NCBI GenBank assembly: GCA_964510515.1
Contig: CAZEAU010000026.1
Span: 1 to 32,517 of the forward strand
Direction of reading: 5' to 3'
DNA from: SURF-21 sp964510515
GTDB lineage: Bacteria > Actinomycetota > Geothermincolia > Geothermincolales > RBG-13-55-18
Length of the DNA stretch: 32,517 nt
The notes below the pieces were generated by a model that saw only the letters and a program-made list of their open reading frames with translations, did not search any database and had not been told where the DNA came from. This document shows, one piece after another, positions 26,031 through 32,474 of the stretch. Numbering within the stretch: the first letter of the stretch is position 1; the number at the start of each line of letters is the position of its first letter. Position numbers and translations under genes: made by a program.

Positions 26031-26059
26031 ATCTTATATTTTCCCCTGGCGATTTTCAA
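26031..26059 (-). promoter_or_regulatory. Promoter of the V/A-ATPase operon
   Basis: Minus strand: TTGAAA (26059-26054), 17-bp spacer, TAAGAT (26036-26031). An overlapping TATAAG at 26038-26033 would have a 15-bp spacer. Transcription would start near 26024, giving a leader of about 157 bases. This is the only strongly AT-rich patch in the spacer. Confidence 0.6.
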
Positions 26060-26150
26060 GCTCCGCGCCGGGGACTCACGTGCAGGCAACCGGTCCTCTC
26101 CCGCCCCGCTTCCCATGGCCTTGGCCTTTCACGTGCCAGGCAGAGACTCC

Positions 26151-26792
26151 CTAGCTGGTCAGTACGCGCTTGAGGGCAGCCTCCCGCTCCGGCTCGGTCA
26201 CCGCGATCAGCGTATCGCCAGGCTGAAGCGTCGAGCTTCCCTGGGGTATTATTACCTCCTCGCCCCTGACGATGGAGACGAGGACACAGCCGGAGGGGAG
26301 CCCCAGGTCCCGCAAGGGGACATCGCAGGAGCGGCAGCGATCATCGGGGAGGTCCAGCTCTACCACCGCAAGTTTGCCCTTCTTCAGGGTATGCAGGGTG
26401 ATGATATCCCCCACCGTAGTGCGTTCCTCGATGAGCTGGGCGATGATCGATGTGCTGGAGATGGCGTCCACGCCCAGCTTGTTGAAAATGCGTTCGTTCT
26501 TGGGGTTGTTGACCCGCGCCACGCTGCGCGCGACCTGGAAATAGGTCCTGGCGAGCTGGCAGGCGACGAGGTTGTCGTCGTCGTCGCCGGTCACCGCGGC
26601 GAAGACCTCCGACCCGCCGACATCCGCCTCCTCCTGATAGCGGATGTCGCAGCCGTCCCCGTGGATGATCACCGCGGAGGTGGTCGCCGCAAGCCGCTCG
26701 CAGAGCTCCTTGTTGCGTTCGATCACCGCCACGCGGTGCCCCTTCCCGTCCAGGGCATCGGCGAGGAAAGCTCCCACCTTTCCTCCGCCCAT
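26151..26792 (-). CDS. Single-RCK TrkA-type K+ transport regulator (probable non-ATG start)
   Basis: A cytoplasmic RCK protein: an N-terminal Rossmann NAD-binding domain (GGGKVGAFLADALDGKGHRVAVIE with the strand-2 acidic end) and a C-terminal TrkA_C ligand domain (about 140-213). Such proteins gate TrkH/KtrB potassium channels. The first ATG (26792) gives 213 residues but cuts off the first Rossmann strand. The five codons upstream encode R-I-A-I and are preceded by an in-frame ATC at 26807-26805, which lines up with the Met of the neighbour's MQVIIAGCGRVG; GGTGAG lies five bases before it. The true start may be this ATC. An in-frame TGA at about 26816 excludes anything longer. It follows the double-RCK gene by about 50-60 bp. 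Confidence 0.88.
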   Translation of the reverse strand: MGGGKVGAFLADALDGKGHRVAVIERNKELCERLAATTSAVIIHGDGCDIRYQEEADVGGSEVFAAVTGDDDDNLVACQLARTYFQVARSVARVNNPKNERIFNKLGVDAISSTSIIAQLIEERTTVGDIITLHTLKKGKLAVVELDLPDDRCRSCDVPLRDLGLPSGCVLVSIVRGEEVIIPQGSSTLQPGDTLIAVTEPEREAALKRVLTS

Positions 26793-26855
26793 GATGGCTA
26801 TCCTGATGACCGCTCACCCGCCTTTTTCGCTATCGGCTCCGAGGATTACTATACC

Positions 26856-28286
26856 TTATCCCGCGGGCCGTGCGGCATACGAGGCCGCCGCTCCTCCGCG
26901 CCCGCCCCGGGGGCCGCGCACCCGCCCCACTTCCAGCATCCTCCTCACGCGGTTGATGCGCCCCGCCAGCACCGCCGCCACTATCCTGTCCCCGCGGCGC
27001 AGCACCGTATCCCTGGTGGCCACCGTGGTCAGGCCCCGATGCGACACCAGCCCCACGCGCAGCAGTTCCTCGCGCTCCAGCCTGCCCACCGTCTTGCCCG
27101 AGAGGCGTGGGGGACAGGTGAATTCCACCAGGAGGACGCGGTTGTTGGCCGTCCAGGCCAGGATTTTCACCCTCTCGCTCTCTATCTTCTGCATGAACTG
27201 CTCGGCGAGAATCACGGTTCCGCAGATGTAGTCGATATCGAGCGCCTGGAAGGTCTGCTCCTTATCGGGGTTGTAGAGGCGGGTGAAGACGTTCCTCCTG
27301 CCGTAAATGCTCCTCGCCACCTCGGCGGCCATGAGGTTGGTGTTGTCGTAATTGGTGAGGGCGGCGAAGACGCTGGCCTCCCCGATGCCGGCCTCCTCCA
27401 GGACGTCGAGGTCGAAGGCCACGCCGGTCACCGCCTCCCCCTGGAAGGTCTTGCTCAGCCCCTGGAAGGCCTCCGCGTTGCGGTCGATGACCGTAACCTG
27501 AAAGCCGTCCAGGGAGAGCATCTGCACGAGCTGCGTGCCCACCCTGCCGCAGCCCGCCACGATCACCTTCCACCCCTGCCTGCCGCGGCGGGTGCGGGGA
27601 GGCGTTCCCTCTCCGGCCCCGCCGGCGCGAAAGCGCCCGAGACCATCCGGCATCACCTTGCTCATGAAGGCGGGGTCGCCGGTCTCGGCGGCGAGCACCA
27701 GGCGGTCCCCCCCCGCCAGGCGGGTGTCGCGAGTGAAGAACACCGGCCGCCCCCCCCTCATCAGGGCCAGCAGACGTCCGCTCCCAGGGCTCCTGAGGTC
27801 GCTCACCGCCCTCCCCTCCATCTCCTCTCCGGCGCCGACCTCCAGCACCTGCAGGCCTTCCCCCCAGTCCGCGTGGGTCATGACCCTCCCCGAGGTGACG
27901 GCGCGGTGGAAGATCTCGGCCAGCACGGTGCTGCCGCATATGTAGTCGATGCTCATGGTGCGGTAGGTCATCTCCTTGTCCGGGCTGTAGACCCGCGCCG
28001 TGACCAGGGGGACGCCGAAGAGTCCCGCAGCGATCTCCGCGGCCATGAGGTTGGTGTTGTCGTAATTGGTGAGGGCGGCGAAGGCGTCGGCGTGCTCGAT
28101 CCCCGCCTCCACCAGCAGGTCCTCGTCGAAGGCCACCCCCGCCAGGGTGATGCCGTTGAAGGACATCCCCAGGCGGTCGAAGGACTCGGGATCCCGGTCG
28201 ATGATCACCACGTTGTGGCCCTCGTAGGAGAGCTGCAGCGCCAGTTGCGACCCCACCCTTCCGCAGCCCGCGATGATCACCTGCAT
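26856..28286 (-). CDS. trkA: TrkA-type K+ transport regulator with tandem RCK units
   Basis: A 476-residue protein made of two complete RCK units, each RCK_N plus RCK_C. Unit 1 begins MQVIIAGCGRVGSQLALQL and unit 2 (about residue 240) WKVIVAGCGRVGTQLVQML; both contain the NAD/nucleotide GxGxxG loop, the acidic IDRD/IDRN end of strand 2 and FAALTNYDNTNLMAAE. This is the layout of TrkA, which regulates TrkH-type K+ uptake with NADH/NAD+ or ATP/ADP. A Gly/Arg-rich linker joins the units and the last 30 residues are Arg/Gly-rich and probably disordered. GGGAGAG lies about eight bases before the ATG. No channel gene is in the window, so the transporter must be elsewhere. Confidence 0.93.
   Translation of the reverse strand: MQVIIAGCGRVGSQLALQLSYEGHNVVIIDRDPESFDRLGMSFNGITLAGVAFDEDLLVEAGIEHADAFAALTNYDNTNLMAAEIAAGLFGVPLVTARVYSPDKEMTYRTMSIDYICGSTVLAEIFHRAVTSGRVMTHADWGEGLQVLEVGAGEEMEGRAVSDLRSPGSGRLLALMRGGRPVFFTRDTRLAGGDRLVLAAETGDPAFMSKVMPDGLGRFRAGGAGEGTPPRTRRGRQGWKVIVAGCGRVGTQLVQMLSLDGFQVTVIDRNAEAFQGLSKTFQGEAVTGVAFDLDVLEEAGIGEASVFAALTNYDNTNLMAAEVARSIYGRRNVFTRLYNPDKEQTFQALDIDYICGTVILAEQFMQKIESERVKILAWTANNRVLLVEFTCPPRLSGKTVGRLEREELLRVGLVSHRGLTTVATRDTVLRRGDRIVAAVLAGRINRVRRMLEVGRVRGPRGGRGGAAASYAARPAG
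27325..27369. repeat. 45-bp identical tract, copy A, in the double-RCK gene
   Basis: This stretch in RCK unit 2 is identical, wobble bases included, to 28039-28083 in RCK unit 1; both encode the FAALTNYDNTNLMAA segment. The rest of the two units has diverged, so local gene conversion or codon-level constraint is likely. Confidence 0.85.
28039..28083. repeat. 45-bp identical tract, copy B, in the double-RCK gene
   Basis: Partner of 27325-27369; same orientation, 714 bp apart. Confidence 0.85.
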
Positions 28287-28348
28287 GGCCTGCTCTCCCT
28301 CTCGCCGCGACCGCCGCCCGCCCGGCGGCGATCCGTCTCCTTAGCACG

Positions 28349-28354
28349 ATAGTA
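28349..28354 (-). promoter_or_regulatory. -10 candidate for the RCK gene pair
   Basis: TACTAT on the minus strand, in a small AT-richer patch of the 147-bp gap between the activase-related genes and trkA. No good -35 is seen. It suggests that the RCK pair is transcribed separately from the sigma-headed operon. Confidence 0.3.
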
Positions 28355-28433
28355 GCACCAAGGATACGTAAAGCATACGAGCCGTCATCCCCCCGCCTTT
28401 CCCGCCTTCCCCCGCCAGGCTGCGCGGCGCCCC

Positions 28434-29546
28434 CTAGAGGGCGGGCTGCAGGGCGAGCCCGGGCTCCCGCCCGCCCGCGCGCCGCCGGAAACGCGCCAGG
28501 TCGGTGAAGGCCTCCAGGCGCGTTGCCACGCCGGCGCGCCCGGTCATCTCGTCGATGACCAGGGAGAGCACCGGTATCCCCACATCGCGGGATACCAGGG
28601 GCAGGATGCTCTTGGCGATGGTCTCGGGCATGCAGGTGAAGGGCATGAGCTGCACCACTCCATCGAAGCCGAGCTGGTGGTAGAGGACGGTGTCGCCGAT
28701 GCTGAACATCCCCTCGCCCCCGACCTTGTGGGTGAGATAGGGCTGGGCCAGGCGTTCCGAGGCCTGTTCGTGATGCCCCAGCACCGGCCTCTCCCCCGAG
28801 GGGCGCAGCCAGTCCGTGAGGTAGATATTGCGCTCTACGTACGCCCCCAGGTCGCCGAGCTGCTCCTCGACGTTGAGGTTGAAGAAGGGCTCCAGCACGA
28901 GGTAGAACTCGCCCACGATGCCTATCTTCATCTCCTCCCGGCCGCCGCGGGGGACGGAGCGCAGCAGGGCGAAGGCCTCCTCCTCCACCCTGGCCAGGCC
29001 GGCATAGGTGCCGGCCTCGCTCACCATGCCGTAACAGCGCCCCATGGCCGCGGTGGTGGCGCCGCGCTCGCGGTCCAGGCAGCGCTGATGAAGCGCCTGC
29101 CTCTCCAGGCGGTCGATGAGGTTCGCCTTGGCGAGGGCGAACCTGATGGCACGGTAGAGGGCGGCCCACGACCTTCCCTGCTTGAGACGCTTGAGCGCGC
29201 GCAGGGTGGCGGGAAGCCTCGAGGGCTCGAACTCGAGGGCCACCATCTCGAAATCGTATCCGGCATCGGCCAGTATGCGCCGCTGCGTCTCGGCGTAGAA
29301 CCCGAAGCGGCAGGGGCCCCGTCCCGCGACCATGATCAGGGTGTCGGCGCCGCTCTCGATGGCTTCGATGAAATTTCCCAGGGTGGTCTTGAGCGGGAAG
29401 CAGGCGAACTCGGGGCCGTGGCGGGCGCCCAGCTCCAGGGTGCGCTGGGAGTTGGGCGGCGGCAGGAGGTAGTCCACGCCCATCTCCTCCAGGACGCTCT
29501 TCATCACGAACTCCAGGCTGCCCATATGCGGCCAGCTTATCTTCAT
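28434..29546 (-). CDS. Acyl-CoA dehydratase activase-related protein (COG3581-like)
   Basis: A 370-residue soluble protein resembling the 2-hydroxyacyl-CoA dehydratase D-component-like domain found in large activase-related proteins. Cysteines that look like iron-sulfur ligands are Cys49 (FACFPLKTTLG), Cys79 (GRGPCRFGFY) and Cys305 (PFTCMPETI). The tail VLSLVIDEMTGRAGVATRLEAF matches the tail of the next gene upstream, so the pair are related. It lacks the ASKHA ATPase of true activases. Its ATG overlaps the upstream stop in an ATGA. Last gene of the sigma-headed operon. The reaction is unknown. Confidence 0.82.
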   Translation of the reverse strand: MKISWPHMGSLEFVMKSVLEEMGVDYLLPPPNSQRTLELGARHGPEFACFPLKTTLGNFIEAIESGADTLIMVAGRGPCRFGFYAETQRRILADAGYDFEMVALEFEPSRLPATLRALKRLKQGRSWAALYRAIRFALAKANLIDRLERQALHQRCLDRERGATTAAMGRCYGMVSEAGTYAGLARVEEEAFALLRSVPRGGREEMKIGIVGEFYLVLEPFFNLNVEEQLGDLGAYVERNIYLTDWLRPSGERPVLGHHEQASERLAQPYLTHKVGGEGMFSIGDTVLYHQLGFDGVVQLMPFTCMPETIAKSILPLVSRDVGIPVLSLVIDEMTGRAGVATRLEAFTDLARFRRRAGGREPGLALQPAL

Positions 29547-30556
29547 GCCACCACCGCCGTCCGCTGCCCTTGAGCGCCCCGCTTGCTGCGCCTCAGCATG
29601 TCCACGAAAGCCTCGATGCGCGTGAGGAAGCCCCCCTCGCCGGTGTGCTCGTCCATGACCAGGGTGAGCATGGGCACGTTTCCCGCGGCCCGGTTCTCCT
29701 GCTCGCAGAGGACGCGGATGATGGAGTCCGGGCCGCAGGGGAAAGAGATCATGAAGATGATGCCGTCCACCAGCTTCCTCCTCGCGCAGGCCAGGATGGC
29801 CCCCGCGACCTCCTGTTCGTAGCTCCAGTAGATGCCCTTGGGCAGGCGCTTGAGCTCCGCGTCCCGCATCCTCTCCGGCACCATGTCCGCGGTCACCACA
29901 TCCACGCCCATGGCGCCCAGCCTCTGCAGCAGGGACATGGTGGTGAAGGTGTCGTAGACGTTGTAGTGATGGCCGATGACCGCGATGCGCAGCTCCCGGC
30001 CCGCGCAGAGAAGGCGCCCCGCCTCCCCCCGCAGGGCCCCCTCGTGGTCCAGCCCCCGGGTCAGGCGCTCAAGATAGAGGCGGTGCTCCCTCCACGCCGT
30101 AATGCCCGCCGCGATGATGCGCATGGGGTTGGCGGAGAAGCTGCGCCCCAGGGAGTACACCGCCTTGTAGTTGTGCCACAGCCCCGACTGGAAGTCTATG
30201 GTCGGGGAGATGACGGGGACACCGCCCCCTGCCGCGGCCCGCGCCATGTCCGGGAGGCCCAGCATCTTGGGGCAGGTGTGGGTGCCCCTCTTCACGCTCA
30301 CCAGGCGGGGGACGAAGAGGGCGTCCACCTCGCCCGCGAGCGCCAGCACGTGTCCGTAGAAGACCTTGACCGGCAGGCAGCTCTCATTTTCCGCCTTGCT
30401 CACGCCCGAGGTGAGGATGGAGCGGGTGGTCTCCCCGGACTCCACCACCTCCGCCCCCAGGGCGTGCAGGAAGGAGTTCCACAGCCTTCCGTAGCGGTAA
30501 TAGAGAAGGCCGCCCGGTATGCCCACCCTCATCTTGTGCCCAGCGCGCCCGCTCAT
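29543..30556 (-). CDS. Acyl-CoA dehydratase activase-related protein (DUF2229/COG3580-like)
   Basis: A 337-residue protein with the DUF2229-type start MRVGIPGGLLYYRYGRLWNS, Cys60 in ENESCLPVKVFYGH, Cys95 in GTHTCPKMLG and Cys274 in SFPCGPDSI, all plausible [4Fe-4S] ligands. In many anaerobes this module is fused behind a BadF/HgdC-type ATPase in one very long protein; here it stands alone and is paired with the COG3581-like gene. Overlaps ACP (ATGA) upstream and the COG3581-like gene (ATGA) downstream, so all three are probably made together. A start at Met9 is also possible. Confidence 0.85.
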   Translation of the reverse strand: MSGRAGHKMRVGIPGGLLYYRYGRLWNSFLHALGAEVVESGETTRSILTSGVSKAENESCLPVKVFYGHVLALAGEVDALFVPRLVSVKRGTHTCPKMLGLPDMARAAAGGGVPVISPTIDFQSGLWHNYKAVYSLGRSFSANPMRIIAAGITAWREHRLYLERLTRGLDHEGALRGEAGRLLCAGRELRIAVIGHHYNVYDTFTTMSLLQRLGAMGVDVVTADMVPERMRDAELKRLPKGIYWSYEQEVAGAILACARRKLVDGIIFMISFPCGPDSIIRVLCEQENRAAGNVPMLTLVMDEHTGEGGFLTRIEAFVDMLRRSKRGAQGQRTAVVA

Positions 30557-30798
30557 GCGGCGGCTTTGCCCAGGATGAGGTCCACCGCGTCCCCCACCGT
30601 CTCGATCTCCGCCGCCTCCTCGTCGGACACCCTGAACCCGAAGCGCTGCTCCATCTCCAGGAGCAGTTCCACCAGGTCCAGCGAGTCCGCCTCCAGGTCC
30701 TCCCCGAGGCGGGATTCCTCCCTTATCTCCTCCTCGGGCAGCTCCAGGGCCTCCGCCAGGGCCGCCCGGATCATGGCCAGAACGTCAGATCTCTGCAT
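30553..30798 (-). CDS. Acyl carrier protein
   Basis: An 81-residue four-helix carrier protein. The phosphopantetheine site is Ser39 in LEADSLDLVELLLEME, with the usual acidic helix 2. The start is the ATG at 30798 (MQRSDVLAMIR), which gives normal ACP length; a longer open frame upstream reads as Arg/Gly-rich antisense-like sequence and overlaps the membrane-protein gene. GGAGGG lies rather far upstream (about 13 bases or more). It is not beside fatty-acid synthesis genes but is coupled by ATGA to the DUF2229-like gene, so it may serve a dedicated acyl substrate. Confidence 0.93.
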   Translation of the reverse strand: MQRSDVLAMIRAALAEALELPEEEIREESRLGEDLEADSLDLVELLLEMEQRFGFRVSDEEAAEIETVGDAVDLILGKAAA

Positions 30799-30824
30799 CT
30801 TGGCTTGCTCTTCCCTCCCGCCCG

Positions 30825-31139
30825 TTAAACCCCTACGGGCACCAGCCTCCTGCGCAGCACGTGCTTTCCTATGGCATACGCCGCCACCCCGAGGAAGGGA
30901 AGCGCCGAGAGGATCGCCCCGCCTATGATGACCCCCCTGTGTCCGCCCCCTTCGCGCACCGCCGCTCCCTTCCCGAACAGCTCTATGGCGCCCATGCTCT
31001 CGCACATCCCCTCCAGGCGGCGCGAGAACTGCTCGCTCGGCTCCATGGGACGCAGGCTGCTCTTAAGCGCCCTCACGGTGTCCCGGTAAGCCCAACCTCC
31101 TCTGCCCTCCCGCTTTTGCCTTGCGGCATCATCGTTCAT
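30825..31139 (-). CDS. Small single-pass membrane protein, possible anti-sigma factor
   Basis: A 104-residue protein with one predicted membrane helix at about residues 69-91 (GVIIGGAILSALPFLGVAAYAIG), a charged N-terminal domain (LKSSLRPMEPSEQFSRRLEGM) and a basic tail. It overlaps the sigma gene by ATGA, the usual place of an anti-sigma factor. It has no zinc-binding HxxxCxxC motif, so it is not a classical ZAS protein; the P-x-x-x-F-x-x-R-L pattern recalls small sigma-linked membrane proteins (DUF5667-like) of actinobacteria. Function inferred from position. Confidence 0.7.
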   Translation of the reverse strand: MNDDAARQKREGRGGWAYRDTVRALKSSLRPMEPSEQFSRRLEGMCESMGAIELFGKGAAVREGGGHRGVIIGGAILSALPFLGVAAYAIGKHVLRRRLVPVGV

Positions 31140-31714
31140 CGCCTGTCCTCCTTTTCGGAAAGGGCGCGGTGCAGGCTGATAAGAGAACGGTGGATAAGCA
31201 CCTTCACCGCCCCGGCGCTCTTGCCCATGACCTCCCCGATCTCCCTGTGCTTCATGCCCTCGGCATAGCGCAGGATAAGGGCCTGTTGCCGCTCCTCGGA
31301 GAGGGTGGCCAGAAGTTCGAGAACCTCCCGCCTCTCCTCCTCGCTCTCCACGGCTTCCTCCGGCATGGGCGACGTGTCCGGCAGCGGCCCCACCGCGTCC
31401 AGGCCTACGGTGCGGCGCCGCTTGGAGTCGCGATGCCAGTTGGCCACGAGGTTGTGAGCGATGCGCAGCAGCCAGGCCGAAAAAGGTATGCCGCGGTCTT
31501 GATAGCGGTCGAGGTGGATGAGGGCGTGCAGGAACACGCTCTCGCTTATGTCCTCGGCGTCCTCCACGCTCCCCACGCGGTAATAGACGTAGGTGTACAC
31601 CCGCTTGAGGTACTTGACGTAAAGGGCCGCGAAAGCCTCCCGTTCCTCCTGGGCGCGGCGCACCAGGGCGCCGTCCTCATGATAGGTCTTCCTGCTCGGG
31701 TTTCCGCCGGACAA
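31136..31714 (-). CDS. ECF-type RNA polymerase sigma factor
   Basis: A 192-residue sigma-70-family factor with only regions 2 and 4. Region 2 contains AFAALYVKYLKRVYTYVYYR, the DAEDISESVFLHAL core-binding/-10 helix and FSAWLLRIAHNLVANWHRD. Region 4 has LSEERQQALILRYAEGMKHREIGEVMGKSAGAVKVLIHR, the -35-binding HTH. The start is TTG at 31714, preceded by AAGGGAGAGG. It heads a five-gene cluster with the membrane protein, ACP and two activase-related genes; spacings are -4, 26, -4 and -4 bp. Regulated perhaps by the membrane protein and by three 12-bp repeats just upstream. Confidence 0.93.
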   Translation of the reverse strand: MSGGNPSRKTYHEDGALVRRAQEEREAFAALYVKYLKRVYTYVYYRVGSVEDAEDISESVFLHALIHLDRYQDRGIPFSAWLLRIAHNLVANWHRDSKRRRTVGLDAVGPLPDTSPMPEEAVESEEERREVLELLATLSEERQQALILRYAEGMKHREIGEVMGKSAGAVKVLIHRSLISLHRALSEKEDRR

Positions 31715-31742
31715 CTCCGTCCTCTCCCTTTCTTCCCCCGCC

Positions 31743-31778
31743 TCATGTCCGTTATCATGTCCGTTATCATGTCCGTTA
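31743..31778 (-). repeat. Three exact 12-bp repeats upstream of the sigma gene
   Basis: Read on the minus strand the unit is TAACGGACATGA, repeated three times without gaps (31778-31767, 31766-31755, 31754-31743), about 30-65 bases before the sigma start codon. They lie directly downstream of a TATAAT and so would be in the first transcribed bases. A 12-bp exact phasing suits a regulator binding several turns, or a leader-peptide signal, since each unit also contains an ATG in one frame. Confidence 0.9.
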
Positions 31779-31806
31779 TTATAAACACGCCTCGCCCCCC
31801 GTTGTT
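31778..31806 (-). promoter_or_regulatory. Promoter candidate for the sigma-headed operon
   Basis: A perfect TATAAT lies at 31783-31778 on the minus strand, 18 bp after TAACAA (about 31807-31802), a weak -35. The start point would fall within the 12-bp repeats. Confidence 0.45.
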
Positions 31807-31890
31807 ACCCGACCTTCCCACCCCCGCCCTTTACAGAACCGCAACGCCAACCCTCATCCGCTCTCCCTTTGCCCTTGTTTACCGTATGCC

Positions 31891-31987
31891 CTGTCCACCT
31901 TGCCCTTTCCATAATCCGCAGGCAGGGCTCGCGTTTTGCCTCCGAGCCGCGAGGCGAGGATGCCGGGACCTGACAGCAAGTGCTGCA
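31891..31987. repeat. Mosaic repeat, copy 1
   Basis: Three modules lie together here: a 31-bp module (31891-31921), a 40-bp module (31925-31964) and a module of about 22 bp with GGGACCTGACAGCAAG (31965-31986). The 40-bp module contains the hairpin GCCTC...GAGGC at 31938-31955. Confidence 0.85.
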
Positions 31988-32050
31988 TATGGAACGGGAT
32001 CCGGGGGCACGGCCCTCGCCCCGCACTCGCAGGTCTTAAAGGACCGTCGT

Positions 32051-32320
32051 CTGCCCACTTAGCCCTTTCCACCATCCGCAGCGTCTGCTCTCCCCCGCCA
32101 CCTCTATAGACCTCAGCGTCTTCCCACTCCGGCTCTCTCTCCAGCCCGCCGCATGGGCTCGCGTTTTGCCTCCGAGCCGCGAGGCGAGGATGCCAAGACC
32201 GAGCCCTCTCTCGCGCATCGCGGCGGAGGGCGCGTAGCGCTGGGGTCCGGTCCCGCGCTTTTTGCGCCGCAGGCGATAAGCCGGAGGCGTGAAAGGCCGG
32301 GACCTGACAACAAGTGCTGC
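32051..32320. repeat. Mosaic repeat, copy 2, with insertions between modules
   Basis: The same three modules recur in the same order: 32051-32081 (about five mismatches), 32155-32194 (40 bp identical) and 32299-32320 (one mismatch). Extra sequence of about 70 and 106 bp separates them compared with copy 1. The hairpin recurs at 32168-32185. Confidence 0.85.
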
Positions 32321-32390
32321 TACCCGGAAGAGCCCGTACCGGTACCGGGCCTCACCTTCCGTATGCGAACCGGTCCCTATGATGACACGT

Positions 32391-32430
32391 CCGGAAGAAC
32401 ATGAGGGACGCCGGAAGAACATGTGCCGCT
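32391..32430. repeat. 20-bp tandem repeat
   Basis: CCGGAAGAACATG occurs at 32391-32403 and 32411-32423, a 20-bp period with the remaining bases diverged. Confidence 0.75.
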
Positions 32431-32460
32431 CACGCCTGTGGGGCCACGTCTTGCAAACCC

Positions 32461-32473
32461 GGGGTAAAACCCC
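32461..32473. other. Short hairpin beside the terminal repeat
   Basis: GGGGT-AAA-ACCCC is a perfect 5-bp stem with a 3-base loop, one base before the 43-bp terminal repeat. It may be part of the same repeat element. Confidence 0.5.
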
Positions 32474-32474
32474 A

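Noticed and set aside
30799..31005. N-terminal extension of the acyl carrier protein
   Set aside because: The extra 69 codons are Arg/Gly-rich, lie within the membrane-protein gene in another frame and would make an abnormally long ACP.
31743..31778. CRISPR array
   Set aside because: Only three 12-bp units with no spacers and no cas genes.
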